From contig NC_135151.1 in assembly GCF_050948215.1 (NCBI RefSeq), forward strand, positions 8,286,220 through 8,350,219: a stretch of DNA of 64,000 nt, written 5' to 3'. Source of the DNA: Halictus rubicundus. Lineage: Eukaryota > Arthropoda > Insecta > Hymenoptera > Halictidae. The notes under the pieces were generated by a model that did not search any database, was not told the origin of the DNA, and was given only the letters and a program-made list of their open reading frames with translations. Below, one piece after another: positions 1-12,992 of this stretch (positions are counted from its first letter, which is position 1; every line of letters starts with the position of its first letter). The position numbers and the translations under genes are program-made.

Positions 1-1683
1 TAAATATGTAGCTGTTAACACGTTTTGTGAATAAAAATCTAATTTTTTTTATTTCACATACGATCTACAGGCTTTTTAGGACTACCATGCAGTTTTCTTG
101 TAACAAATAACTTTTATAAACATTCGCATAATTTTTACCAAAAAAATTTGTGCTCGAATTTGTTATGTTCGTATCTCTACTGTATAATGGTATCACATTT
201 TTTTAATTTTCCGATAACAGATATGTATTTATTTATTTGTCCTTATAAATGGATATCAACGTTTTCATAGGAATTTATTTGTGAAGTAAAATATTTTGGT
301 GCGTAGAATAGGTGACGCATACAATGTACAGTATATTGTGCCACTGAAAAGAAATTATACAACCGGTAAACCTGTTATAACAAAGATTTGTAGTTTTTTA
401 GATTTTAGCTTTTTTAACAAGGATTTTTGCCAACATTTGCAGCAATCGACTGCGTCCCTTCGTTCCTGCACCCGCTTCACCGTATCTCTACACTACCGTT
501 CTCAGCCGCTGACATTTTCATACGCGTAATTTTTTCTCCTTCTGATTTACCTTGTCCCCATTTGCGCGCCGTTATGTTGTTTACTGACAGGAGAATAACA
601 TTTTGTTAGAAACGACCAGTTTCTCGCAAACTCTGTCAAGTAGCAAAATTTAAAAAGGTCAAGTGTTCAGAAATTTTAGTTCTCCCAATGATAATTGATA
701 TTTGAAATTAGATGAACGTTTCCGTAATATTTTCGGCCTTGAATGAACTTTCCACTCAATCAGATTCTTTTCTGGTAATTTGACTTTTTTCCACGCTATA
801 TGATTGTTAATAAATTGCCTAATCGAATTTCTAGCAAGAGAAACAAATGTTTATTCAATTCTCATGGGTCTCGTATTATGATACGAAAAGATGTATTTAC
901 TTCCAAGAAGAGTAGCAAGCGGCAAGGATGTTCAGGTTCGAACTTGTTGGCACCTGCACGAACCCGTGCAGTTTTTTCGCTTCCTTTCTCTTTGAGTTTC
1001 CTATCTTCACTCCCTTACGAGGTTCCGTATTTTCACCGAACAAAGTTCGCATGTTTTTACAGTTTTGTGCTTTAAAAGTATCACTCTATAGTACCGTGCA
1101 CACGAACTTTGAAAAATAGCAATGTTTTCCTCTACACGTTACGGTTCTCTTACTTTTCATTTATATTTCATTCATTCTAATTCAGGGGAGTGCTATACTC
1201 ACACAGATCAGAAGCTTTATTGATTTTCTATTTTAAAGAACTAGAAAGACCTACGTTATAATGATTGTCATATATTTTTCGTGAAAGCTGGTAAATATAT
1301 CCATAAATTCGAAACATCGATATATTTATTAGTGTCATTCGGAAACCTTCCCAAAAATTGTATTATTTATCGATAAAACTAGTAAACAGTATTTGCTGTT
1401 ACGTTTCGTGTTGTTTTATCGCGGCAAACAAGTGTAACCTGTGGGTTCCATCAACATGGTATTACGAAATCCATTTCCTCTTCCCGTTACGAGCAAAAAC
1501 AGTCACCGAAATGATTCGCGATTGCCACAACACTCGACTTCGAAGATGGGGAAGTTTTTCCGATTGTCACGACGCCGGGCGAGAAACAGAGACAGATCAA
1601 AGAGGATCTGTAAGGATGCTACGAAGGTATGGATATGCATCGAAGAGAAAGGAACAGAAGCAATCGTAGTGGTGTGTTAATGT
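1..1683. other. Gene-free AT-rich stretch
   Basis: No recognisable gene. The longest open frames (such as 1,358-1,669 plus, 103 codons) have no domain, no signal peptide and no similarity that I recognise. Base composition is AT-rich up to about 1,400 and becomes GC-richer after that. Confidence 0.5.
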
Positions 1684-1789
1684 TCAACAGAATCGCAATT
1701 CTAAGGCGATATAGGGGGGAGGGGGGCGGTGAAGAGAGACAGTAACCGAACGGGCAACGTTAAGGGGCCAGGGCAACAACCGACGCTGA

Positions 1790-2000
1790 CCCCTACGACA
1801 ACCATCGGTCGCCTCCTCCTCCACCTCATCCACCTCTACTGCCTCCTCCTCCTCCTCCTTCTCCTTTTCCTCAACCTTCTCCTCCATTTCTACTACCGCC
1901 ACCGCCACCGCCACGGCCACCACCATTGCATCGCCAACCCACCGGCAACTCCTCCCCCTACTCTTCTTCACCCTTTCATTCTTTCTGACTCCTCTTCCTC
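1790..2000. repeat. CCT/CAC-rich low-complexity block
   Basis: Imperfect runs of CCT, CTC and CAC triplets. They produce artificial open frames on both strands: Glu/Val-rich on the minus strand, Leu/His-rich on the plus strand. The block lies inside a GC-rich island (about 1,400-2,450). That island could be the promoter or 5' region of a gene outside the window, but no exon can be supported. Confidence 0.7.
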
Positions 2001-2644
2001 TTCGGCACAATAATTCGCCATCATTTCACACGTGAGAGACCACTCTTCTTCACGATACCGCCTCGTATTTGTCCCACATCGTCGCCGGCCCGAACCGTGA
2101 AACCTTACCAACGCCAAGGAACGGGTTGTTGAACCGTGCCTCCGTTGCTTGCCGATCGGATGGAATGGGATTTAACCCCTTTCGTCGTGAATTAATTTCG
2201 TATCGTAGACGAAAAAAACGGGCAGACCAGCCGTCGCCGATTCAAATCTCTCGCAGTTCACACCGTTCGCGATCGGGTTCAATCGCTGCTTTTCCACCGA
2301 CTTCATCATGTTTCTAGTTTCCCAGCCGATGATGCCACGCAAACGTTCAAAAACGTCAAAACGCGGAATAACGTCCAAATTTCAACTACGTTCACACCCA
2401 ATGAAATTTAAGTTACACATTCCTACATGTTCGAACAACATTTTGGTATTTAGATACGTTACTGTAGGTTACCCAGAATTGTTTGAGAGAGCTCGGAATA
2501 CAGAGGAAAATTAATGTCTTACAAAGACCGCGGTCGTTTCCCGTAATTATCCTGCTCCATTGTATCCTTTTATAAATAAATGATCGACCAAAATCGACTA
2601 CATACTGTTGAAGAACGTTCTTTCAGCTATAAACATGAGTTACA

Positions 2645-2765
2645 TATGAGTAGACTGCGGATCTTTATGCAATACAAAAATTTCTCTGCATCAGCTGTAG
2701 GAAACAGGATTGAATGAAAGTCAATTTGACCGCACGAGACAATATAGTATTTAAATAGCTCTTCT
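2645..2765. repeat. One end of a TAGACTGCGGATC-type MITE
   Basis: The segment opens with AGTAGACTGCGGATC followed by TTTATGCA, the same end seen near 12,996, 20,690, 35,334 and 53,107. No matching inverted end lies close by, so this copy is partial. Confidence 0.55.
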
Positions 2766-2970
2766 AAACCTAAGCAATCAGTATAAAAGAAAGGCTACTC
2801 TCAATGTGGCATGACCAACTCAAAATAAATAAGCCGCCTTATTGAATGAGATGCTATCAAGTTACGCACGTGCCTGGTTGATAATACTGTTTCATGGCAA
2901 ATACATACATCCAAAGGTGGACGACACATACAATTTTGTAAATTGAGGAGAGAACATCGCAGTATGTATT

Positions 2971-3172
2971 TTTTATATAATTGCAATTATATAAACATAA
3001 ATTTGTATCGTCATTTTATGGAAGTTGTTCATCTACTAATTCATTCAGCAACAAATTGACTATTATGTATCTACGTTTAGTGTGTTAACATTAACTTTTT
3101 TTATGGAACGGTCATTTTGACCATTTACGGTAGGAACAGGTATACAAGAAGTGTCGGTAGGTTTAGTGTTAA
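2971..3172 (+). repeat. Dispersed repeat, copy 1 (partner 22,849-23,046)
   Basis: About 200 bp that aligns base for base, with scattered substitutions and short gaps, to 22,849-23,046 in the same orientation. Both copies share the core GTCATTTTATGGAAGTTG and end in GTCGGTAGGTTTAGTGTTA. No open frame. It looks like a dispersed transposon fragment of unknown class. Confidence 0.85.
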
Positions 3173-3992
3173 GAACCGAATAGTAACAGTTTCGAACCGT
3201 AATGAGAACCGTAATTGAAATCTAGCTTAGCTAGAAATTTCGGTTCTTCATACCTGTTTTGATGAGAACCATTATATGGCAGTTATAAACGGTTATTTTC
3301 GGAATCGTTTCGAGCCCTGTATAAAGTGGTCAGCCAAGCAGCGATTGTATACACAATTGTATGTACAATCCTACCCCGGATAAGGATACAACATGCCCTC
3401 TACATCAGGTAAATATGTATTGTATTCGACTTCACTTTGTTCTCGAGTGGATCCAAGATAGAACACGGAGAATGAGTAAGAGGCGAGAGGTACATACCGA
3501 TAAACCACAGCGATATTTTTCGTTATAAAAGCATAAAATATGACATATACCCTCTCGTTCTGGCACTAACACAAAAGCACTAATAAAAGCGATATCCAGC
3601 GAACAACTTCAAAAGCAGAAGAGGGCATAGTGATCTTCTTATTTTGAAACAAACATCGTCGTCTTATATCGTAATAAAACTGTACTTTACTTTTGAGTTA
3701 TCTACAAGATGAATTTGATTTACAAAAAGGTGAATTTGATCTGTGAAAAGTCAGTTCGTTTGGTCCAATTTAAAAGAGTTATACTGTTTTAAATGGCGTT
3801 CGAATACTTTCGTGAGCTGTGTATATTCCGGATTCACTGTATATGCTTTTTTATAAAAGTGTCATTTAAAATGATTACGATTAAGATAATTTGAAAATCT
3901 ATTTCAATCTTTTTTACTTTATACTTCATCCGATGATTTTATCTTTATTGCTACATATTTCACTCACTTTTCAAATGAAAATTACAATACAT

Positions 3993-4182
3993 CAGTAATA
4001 TTCGGACACTTTTCAAAGGACGATAACTTTTTAAATATTGAACCATACGACTTGAATTGTTTTCAGAAGTTAGAACAATTAGTTTACTACAAGAAGTAAA
4101 AAATTTTGAAAAAATTTCTATTCGTTAATTACAGAGAAAATATCAAAAGTTGCAGTTTACTACTTTTTTGTGTGGACCTAGA
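3993..4182 (+). repeat. Dispersed repeat, inverted partner at 31,432-31,634
   Basis: The reverse complement of 31,432-31,634 aligns along this segment. Shared blocks include CCATACGACTT and AGAAAATAT followed by CAAAAGTTG. Divergence is clear but the order of blocks is preserved. Non-coding. Class unknown. Confidence 0.75.
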
Positions 4183-4334
4183 TTCTGAAAGGCACATTCT
4201 GAAAGTTGTCAAGGTCAACATTTTGCACAACTTTTCTTCATGCTTGTATGTCGCTTAACCTCGACCTCCGAGATATTCGCAAACATATGCTGCATACCAT
4301 ATATTTAATGTTTGGGATGTATTTGGATTGCCTG

Positions 4335-4347
4335 CCCCCCCCCCCCC
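4335..4347 (+). repeat. Poly-C tract (13 bp)
   Basis: An uninterrupted run of 13 C. Equal 13-bp tracts occur at 33,881-33,893 and 38,567-38,579. Confidence 0.95.
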
Positions 4348-5339
4348 GTTCAAACTTTTACTTCATAATGCACAAGAATAGTTCGACCAATGAATCGAGG
4401 TAATAGAGACAAACAAAACAAACCATGTGAATCACCCTTCTCCTACACATACATACAATAACTGTTGCTCTGCTTAGTTTCCGAAATACACAAAAATATA
4501 TATTTAATACTACGTAAAGTGTCTCGTCTATCACACATCTACTGTAAGATGTACAATTCTCATAGTCTAGCTAATCGGGATCTGACCTAGATTTCACCGA
4601 GATCTAACCGAGACTAACCAAGGATTCGCGATAACATGAAGGTCTGAGTTAGGTCTAGATTAGATTCAGGTAAGATTTGGATTAGGTTTTAAATTCAACA
4701 TAGTTTTATAAATAATAATCCTGTATACTAATAATCCTGATATAGATAAAATTATTTTCGATCATCAGAAGGACCGGAATCCTTTTTAATTTTGATTATG
4801 TTTACTTGAAAAAATAATTTATCTTCTCCGAATACCAAAAAGTTTAATAGCATTCCCGAAAAAAATTGTTAAGTATTGGTGGAAAAACAGCCTCGACAAC
4901 CAGAATACCCCTTTAAGCCGAAATCGGAGGAGGCTCCGTTTTTGTAATTATTTACCCTCACTTACTTGTTTATAAAAGGAAAAAAGGATGACCCAAGCCT
5001 ATAAAAGTTTGCAGTTCTTCCATATATACATATGAAAAATTCCATGTATATGGGAATATGAGACTCGTTAATTGAAATAGGAAATTGCTTGATGTCCCGA
5101 TTTCAGCGGTGCAGGAAAGTCCAAGACCGATCACAGTTCTTCATCGAAATCATGACGCGTCGCATGTGTCGGTACCATGTCACCATTAGGTGAGACTCCT
5201 GAATGGATATTTGTTCCTGATAACACAAACGAAAAGACCGGTTATCAAGTCGGCGCGACACGACGACAGGAACACGTTTTTTTCGCCTCGATACGTTTTA
5301 ATATCCGAGCGCCGATCGACCGAAGAGATCGGCATGGCG

Positions 5340-5527
5340 CAGTGTCGCCAGATCAAGACTTGTGTCCCCACTGTAACTTCCCATTTCACCGCGCTATCCC
5401 CCACGTTTCCGCCCGTGGCTCGGTCACGTGACGTGTTTCGTCTCTGTCGTTCATACTCCGGTACTGGCAGAGAGAGGGTAACTTTTTCCCCTCGATTCGA
5501 CTTAATTCCCCTCATCTGGCGACACTG
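5340..5527. mobile_element. hAT-like non-autonomous element (188 bp)
   Basis: The element has 14-bp perfect terminal inverted repeats, CAGTGTCGCCAGAT at 5,340-5,353 and its reverse complement at 5,514-5,527. It is flanked by 8-bp direct repeats, GCATGGCG (5,332-5,339) and GCATGGCA (5,528-5,535), which differ at one base. CA.TG-type ends with an 8-bp target duplication fit the hAT superfamily. It encodes no transposase. The 191-codon open frame across it (5,190-5,765) is fortuitous. A copy lacking the right end lies at 36,829-36,965. Confidence 0.9.
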
Positions 5528-6284
5528 GCATGGCAGTCTCCTTTTCAGGGGAATCGAGGCTGGTCTTCAACTTGAAAGCTCGACTGACTTCCACTTCGTG
5601 GAACATGGCGTGTCGGGTTCTCTCGTAGTATGTAGCGAGTTCCTGATACCCTTTCTCCCACCCGCCATCGGTCACGGCAAAATGTATCGTTCCCGCCGAA
5701 CCAGTTTAACCGCTCGGTTATCGGCAATCAACGATTTAGCCAATCTGCCAAGTAATGTCCGTTAATTTTCCAGTGATTCTCGATTTACCTGTCACCGCGG
5801 ATCCATCGTGATCTTTCGCGAACGCGTTTCTGATAACGGGCCGTCTCGACATCATGTTCAAGTTCGCACGCTCTCACATCGCCGCGCAACCAACAAAAAC
5901 TAGCCGTTCCTACACAAATCTAGTTAATTTGTGTAAAAGGTGTCACAAAATGATATGTCATAACCATCGTAACGTGATTCTGCACTCTTGGTTTGGTGGA
6001 TATTGACGTAAATAACTTGCCGCAAAATTGACCCTGAGATTTTGAAGATTCAAAGTCAAAAGTCGAAAATTTTGTAATTGCATCGTATTCTACTCATCGC
6101 GAGAATCAACTTTGCAACAGGAACCATAGGTCGCAAATGATCCATTTTCCCGGAAAATGATGTCAAAGTTCAAATAATTCTTTCAGTTATTCTGTTTATA
6201 ATATGCTTTCATTCCATAGTTAGATATCGGTAAATAGCCTTTTTTTACTGTTAAAATAGAAAAGAATCCAATATGGCAGAATCA

Positions 6285-6470
6285 TTAACCCTTGGACGAT
6301 GGGATTACTTAAAATAGTCATTTAACTACTCGTTTGCTAGCAATGAATTCCAATTACTGTAGCTGTTTAATTGGAAACAATATAAAAAGTAACGTGTCCA
6401 GAAGAAGTGTCCTAAAAAATATGTTTACACAAATTGGTACATAAATAAAGTTGTAAATTATCCTAAGGGT
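6285..6470. repeat. Decayed copy of the TTAA/CCCTCGG MITE
   Basis: It begins TTAACCCTTGGACGAT and shares internal blocks (AACGTGT, AAGAAGTGTCC versus AAGAGGTACC, AAATATGTTT) with the better copy at 7,787-8,011. The right inverted end is not recognisable. Confidence 0.6.
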
Positions 6471-6942
6471 CGCAACAACCAGCTATCCGATGGATAGTTG
6501 CTCTATTCCTAACGATCAGTAGCTGCACGAAAGGTGTAATAAAAAGACTAAGCTGTCTATGCTTTAACTATTTATTCTGTAGGGAAAATATCAACAGAGC
6601 ATAAATACTCTCTTTAGTCACTGTATATGGATATCTTTCTTGACCCACTTTTCTTTCTTTATTTATTTAAAGTCGCAATAACTTACCGTTAGTGACTAAA
6701 TTAATTTTTATTTTTATGTCCCCTATGTATATACATGTGTTTTGTCATTTAAAGATTGAAGGATTATTTGATAGTTTTCGGTATTTCTTTTTTTTTTGCT
6801 TTCTCATTCTTTTATAAGTGAAATATTCTCATAAAAGTGTTTTATATGTATGTCAGTATTGCCCCATCCCCACTGGGGACAATCCAATTTAGCTAGGAAA
6901 TAACATTGATGAGTTCATCTGGTATGACCTGTCCTTGTTAGC

Positions 6943-7083
6943 CTATAGTCTGTTTAACGAGACGAGGGATTGAAGCACCAGCGTGTGTCCTTTGCTAACT
7001 ATCTGAGAAGGGTAATTTCAACTCTGTCGCACTCGAGTGGCTATATTTACGTCTACTGCCTCGTCTCGTTGGACAGACTATAG
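6943..7083. mobile_element. Short foldback MITE (141 bp)
   Basis: The ends CTATAGTCTG and CAGACTATAG are perfect reverse complements. The inner arms match as well (AACGAGACGAGG against CCTCGTCTCGTT). There is no coding capacity. The family is not identified. A TA duplication is possible but cannot be separated from the inverted repeat. Confidence 0.85.
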
Positions 7084-7786
7084 AGTTAACGGAATTTGGT
7101 TTCTTCTAGTCAATGAAATGACTGGATTTGGACAGAAAATATTTTTACTTATTTCATGTAACTTGGTCTGTTTGGTATTTATCCATTCTTCGTTTCATTT
7201 TGCTAGTTGTACTACTTCAGCATTACACTATATTTTAGCTCTAGTACAATAGTATTTTGGTTTCTATATGTTTTTAGGCTTCACCACTTTTCCATATATA
7301 ATTCTTTCGTATTGGAATGTAATATCTAAATTGTAAAGGTTAGTTGTCATAATTTTGATGAATTGTATAAATTCTAAAGAACATAACCGTATGTCATTTA
7401 CTTGTAGCAAACGAATGTATAAAAAGTAAACTGTTTACTTCAAATAAAGCTTTAAATTTAAATATGTATCTCTCTCTTTTTAAGGTCAACTGTTATAGAA
7501 TATTATAAAAAATTCTAAATATTCATGAGGACATACTACTCACTTGTTTCAAACATAGTTAATTTTTCACAACAATCGTTGAGCTCATAGATTGACCTCG
7601 GATCGATTGACGCACAAGGGTAATTTTAACTAGTAAATCACTTATCTATGCCGTACCAACATTCGATTATGCTTTAATCGTATATATTTTGTTAACTCAC
7701 ATTTGCATCACCGGTCCAGTTACCATTCTCTTGTAAAAACTGATCTCCATCGCGTTTTGCGCATTACTTCATAACAACCAGCATCC

Positions 7787-8011
7787 TTAAACCCTCGGAC
7801 GACGGAGTCCGGGTCTATTTTGACGCAGATTATCAAAATCGCTATTCGATTACTTATTTTCACAGGTGTTGCATTGGGGACAACAAAACGATTAACGTGT
7901 GTACAAGAGGTACCTTCGAAAATATGTTTTAAAAAATTAATAAATAAAGCAGTGAATGGTCCTAAACATCATTAATACAGTTGTAAAAACGTTCCGCCGT
8001 CCGAGGGTTAA
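7787..8011. mobile_element. piggyBac-like MITE with TTAA flanks
   Basis: TTAA stands at both borders (7,787-7,790 and 8,008-8,011). The inverted ends read CCCTCGGACGACGGA on the left and, inverted, CCCTCGGACGGCGGA on the right, with one extra A at the left border. CCC ends plus a TTAA target fit the piggyBac superfamily. About 215 bp lie between the target copies and hold no open frame of note. Confidence 0.85.
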
Positions 8012-8613
8012 ATGTTATTCGACGAATTTCATAACTGCTTGAAGATCCGAAACCGATTATAACAGTTTTCAATTGTTGGTTTTACCTATGAACAAAAAAT
8101 TTTAGAATGCTGAGAAAATGTTTCAATAAATATACAGACTTATAATTAAATAGCATTATCGCATTCTTGCTTTTAAAAAATTTAATTTCCTTCTTATTCT
8201 CCCAACTAAAATTAAATGACATAGTATTGAATGTGCGCCGATTTTATTTATGTAAAGTAGATTTATTTCAATTATACTCGTTGAGATGCGTGAAATATTG
8301 TATCTCCAGAAGAGGAACCAATGACAGTTGATTAAGCACTCTGACAACTAATACCATACAGAGAAACACCTTTCTATTGTTAACATTAATGTAAATTTTT
8401 TGCTATTTCGTTGATACAGTACTTCCGAAATTGTCAGGTATTTGGTAAGACGAACACGAAATGTAATTGTCATTTTTGTCGAAAATGAATAGTTTCCGAG
8501 ATATTCGCAAAAAACTATTGCTACTACTGACATGAATCCTGCGTATATGTGCAAGCATCGGTACCCCTATTTTCTACTCCTTAGCGCGACGCGGCGGCCA
8601 GAAAGCAACCTAT

Positions 8614-8720
8614 ACAGGGTGTCCCAAAAATGTTGTACTTCCTTGAAAGGGGCGATTGCTTAGGTAATTTGCTGCAATTTTTTCTTTAATAACGAAATGA
8701 CGTAGATGTAGGTAAAAATT
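8614..8720 (+). repeat. One end of a GGGTGTCCC-type MITE
   Basis: ACAGGGTGTCCCAAAAATG followed by TTGTACTTCCTTGAAAGGGG is the same terminus as at 23,913 and 25,113. The opposite end is missing nearby. Confidence 0.7.
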
Positions 8721-10849
8721 TAAATTAAAATTGTATATTGTTCCCCGTAGCACGATGTTTAAACGTCAAAGCGAACAATCGTTAATTTACGGATTATTGG
8801 AAAGGAGAATGGAAGGCGGAATAGAGTTGTCGATAAAATTAAAACAGCGGACAGCAAAGTTTTATATTCATGAAATTTCATAAGCACGAGGCCTTTTTGT
8901 TTTTATTATCTCTGTACAAAAACAGTCGAAAAAATTATAGATTTCTTTTGATAAAGATTTAATTTTTTCGAGCTCACGGCGTATGTACAAGCGGGAAATA
9001 ATAGACATAATAACCTAAAAACTAAATATAATTATACATTGATATAATAATAGATATAATAATTATAATTCGTAATAATTAATAGTAAACCTACTAGTCT
9101 ACAGATTCGAGAGTGTACGTAACGTGTTCCTCGTGTCTGTTCCGTGTATTTCGTCAAAGTTGTGTAAGTGTAACGTGTGTAGGTGCATTTTCGTCATCCA
9201 CGTGTGTGTGTTTATGACTATTGACAAAGCATTTTTTTTTTCTTTATACAGATTATTCCAAATCGATCGTATCTCGCTCGCAGTTGATGCGCAACGTGTA
9301 ACTGTGTGTAAATGTAGTGTGTATGTGTTTCCATGTACACGTGTATTGTATTTCTTCTTATGCAATGGCTAACAGGGCCGCCGAATTCGGATCTCGATGA
9401 CCTTGGGTCGGTGTCTTATTTATTTCACTCTGATTTTTTTTTTGTTCGACTCTTGTTCGTCTCTCGTAACGTGGATGCGTATTAAAATCGCTATGAACTC
9501 TCCCTAATCAGTACAATAATTCGGCATCACAATTAATATTACCACGATGAAACCCACGGCCCACTTCAACCGAGTTGAGCACCCCTGCCGGGCCTTACGC
9601 TTCACGCTCTCTTACTGTGTCGATCCCCTATTTTTCCTCCCGGCTCGTCTCACACCCTCAGTCGCAGCCTCACTCTCACTCACTCTTTCTTTCTTTCTTT
9701 CTCTCCCGTTCATTCTCGCAATCTCACGGTTCTTCGACATCCTCTCTCTTGCTCTCTCGTTCATTCTCCTTCCTGGTGTCCCAACAGATACGCCAACCCC
9801 TCAGAAAAGAAAGACACGCGGCATATACTACAGTTTCGCACTGCGTGTGCAGTGAAAGGCTGAAGGTGCGACGAACTCCTTCCCCAAGAAATTGTTGAAA
9901 CACGATAAAATGATTGGAACTTTGGTTATTACGACAGTCAAGAACGACGTTTAGCTTCCGTGTGTCACGGGATTTTGAAAAGTTTATATATGTCGCTCGA
10001 ATACACGTTTTGTTATCGGGCTCCGCCGCACCTCTGCTATTCCACTGTCTACCTCGATTCGTGATATTGACTATCGGCTGCTCTAGCTGTCTCACACACA
10101 CACACACAAACAAACAAACAAATAGACATGAACACATTCTCTTCCCCGAGAAAATGGAGGGAGCCAACATGAACGGGAAATGCAAACGGAAGACACGCGA
10201 AATTTGGTGGATTTAGAAACTATCAGCTGTTAATTTTACGTATCGCGAGACTCACCAATAATTCCAAAAATCATGTAATATGTACAATAATCATGAAGAT
10301 TTAGATGCGAATATCAGGATAAAGCGCATTCGATTTTCGCGTTGCGTCTAATTTTTCGCAATCTACGCATGAAATAAATGCATATCGTATTTACAATTTT
10401 GAACGGCGAACACGATTGTCCGTCAACGTTGTAACAATTTGATATTAGAAACTTCGAGTCATTTTTCAAGTTTCTTGAGGTATATTAAAAGAAAGGTCTA
10501 TCTGTCTGCATTTTGCCAACGTTTCTTTCTCTCGACTGTCCCCCTCCACTTCCTGTTACACGCACGCCTACTGTACCCCACCTACTCCGCCCCCACCCCT
10601 CCGCACGCACACAAACACAGTTCGCGCAGGACTATGCTTTTTCGCATACAAAACTTTCTCTTGCTCGCACGTCTCTTTCACAGTTCGAATCTTTCATCTT
10701 TTTTTTATCGTTTATCTTGATTTTGTCTCGTTTTATTTAAAAAAATACTGAATATAACCAAGCTAAAATCACAGACTTGCTGGTGCCTTATTCCAGCGGG
10801 TTTGTACAAATTCTTCCTGAAGGACTGTATGTATAGTTACAAGATGTAT

Positions 10850-10900
10850 ATATATATAAGTATGTATATATAATATATGCGTATATATATATGTATATAT
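10850..10900. repeat. TA/TG-rich microsatellite
   Basis: Imperfect TATATA and TGTATA repeats. A similar block lies near 11,756-11,790. Confidence 0.8.
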
Positions 10901-12129
10901 AGTAATTACAATTCGCTCGTGAAATAAACTCTCTCTCGTACTGATTCTCACAATTGGTTTTACAAGTGTTTTTCTTTCTTTCCGTGTCTTTCTCTCTCGG
11001 TGAATTTTCGCTCGCTTTATCACTCGCCACGCATGTTCTCTCGTTTCACAGCTGATCTTTGTTCGTTTGCGTTGTCGATTGTATGTAGATGTGTGTTTCT
11101 GTGGATGTGTGACTGTGTCTGTCTCACGCGAATCAAACGGTCTCTATCGAACGAGTCTGCACCGTTGCATATCGTCAGGCTATCATCTTCCGATGGCTCG
11201 AAATCAAATCAGAAAAAAGGAACATTATCTGCTGCAGCTTCGGTACAAGCTATATTATACACATATCATCTATGGACTATGAAAACGGTGTGCAAGATTT
11301 TCTACGCGTCGCCGTTCGACTCTCGCACTTTCACCATCACGTCTCGTCTTGACAGCGACACATACACGCACACGGATATCTGTGTTTGACGACGCGTCGC
11401 GTCACACAAAGAGAATTAACGGTTTGCGTTGTTCACGGTTCTTCGAAAAGAAAATGCGAATTTTGTTGTTTGTTCTCTCTTTTTTTTCATCGTTCTACGT
11501 CCCTTTGCGCGCGCTCTATAGTAATTTCGCAAGGTAGGCATGCTTAGCAATTTTAATCGAAATTGTTCTCTACGATGGTAAACTGCAAGTCGGTCGAAAT
11601 CAAGTGTAATGATAATTAAATGCTACGAGAGAAAAAAGTGAAAGAATACAGAGAAATATTAAGAAATCACATAACGATCAAACCCTCCTGTTTGTCCCTT
11701 CGAAGGAAATGCGAAACAGAAAGAAAATGGTATATAAAGCTGACGCGGTAAAAAAAAATATATATGTGTATATATACACAAATATACGTAATGCACAATC
11801 CGCGAAAAATTGATCGCCAAAGTGAATTAATCTACAAAAAAAAAATGATTCGTTTAAAATTGCCACGCATACTCTCGGATATAAACATATCTATAAACAT
11901 TTACTTTTACATATCGGTGCGAAACGGTCGCGTGTACGCGTGCCGTAGAACCACGAATACACGCGCCCCTAATTAGGTCGTTCACACAGAGATTGCTTAT
12001 ATTGTCTCTCTATTCTTAATATAATCACAGACACGGTTTCTATAATTGCTACATACAGAGCCTTCTGATCCGATCACTGAACGCCACAAATTCCCGGCAA
12101 CTTTGTTTAGCTCTCTTTCTCACAAACAT

Positions 12130-12132
<3 letters not shown>

Positions 12133-12182
<50 letters not shown>
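12133..12182 (+). repeat. (TC)n microsatellite
   Basis: About 25 uninterrupted TC units. Confidence 0.97.
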
Positions 12183-12184
<2 letters not shown>

Positions 12185-12240
12185 ATTCTTCCTCTCTTCT
12201 TTCCCCCATATCACGCAGCATTTTTTCACAATTGAATCAC

Positions 12241-12380
12241 TAGCACGTTGAAACGCTACGCCGGTCCCCAGGGACCGGCCCTAGATTTTTCGTTTATGCT
12301 CCGCCGGTGTCCAATGCTTTTTCCCGTATTTCTACGCCGCACCGTGCCCAATAAGCCGCGGCGTCGCGTTCAACGTGCTA
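12241..12380. mobile_element. Foldback MITE (140 bp) with TAGCACGTTGAA ends
   Basis: TAGCACGTTGAAACGC at the left end is mirrored by GCGTTCAACGTGCTA at the right, with one base gap. The inner arms (ACGCCGG and CCGCGGCGT) also pair. TA at both borders could be the target duplication of a Tc1/mariner-type element. The 87-codon frame over it is not a gene. Confidence 0.75.
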
Positions 12381-12992
12381 ACCAATCCGGCTACACAATC
12401 GAAAAACCGAAAAGAAATTCTCTCTCGGACAACTTTAGCATTGCAGGCCAAAATTTTGAATTTTTGTGTATGCTTACGCGACGCTTTTTGAAAAATCACA
12501 TTTGCCGTTAATCACCGTGTACCGATGTCGTGTGTGTACAACGTTCTCGTACCAAATTCCCCGCTCAATATGGTTTGTCTTTCGTTTTCACCGAATTTCG
12601 TGTAAACCGAACACGTCACCGTAGGAAGAGAAAAACTATAAAGAAATGATCGAACTATTACACGCGTTAATTGTCTCGCGGAACGACGGATTTCAGGTGA
12701 CGAAAACAGAGACATCTATCCCCAGCCGATCTCTTTGCAAACACCACAGAATTCTATTTGATCATTATAAACATCGAGAATTCGAACTATTCTAACATTT
12801 GCGGTAGAGCTGTAAATTAAATTCGAACATTGAAATATACTAAACAGTTCGTACACTATTCTCGTAAAGAACCATAAAGCGGTGGTTTCAACATTTGTTT
12901 GATTACAATAAAGTGGCTCCTAAACAATGAATGGACGAAATAAGTGAACAATGTTCGCTCAATGGTTAGGCAGAATAATATTCAAGCGATGT

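Noticed and set aside
930..975. GGTTCGAAC word suggesting a tRNA T-loop
   Set aside because: No acceptor stem, D-arm or anticodon arm can be folded around it.
1684..2013. Glu-rich minus-strand protein
   Set aside because: Produced by CCT-type triplet repeats; also open on the other strand.
5190..5765. 191-codon open frame, longest single frame in the left part
   Set aside because: It runs through the hAT-like MITE at 5,340-5,527 and has no domain. A frame formed by CpG-rich transposon DNA.
9724..10185. 153-codon minus-strand frame with Cys/Val/Phe run
   Set aside because: The run comes from CA and CAAA microsatellites. No conserved domain.
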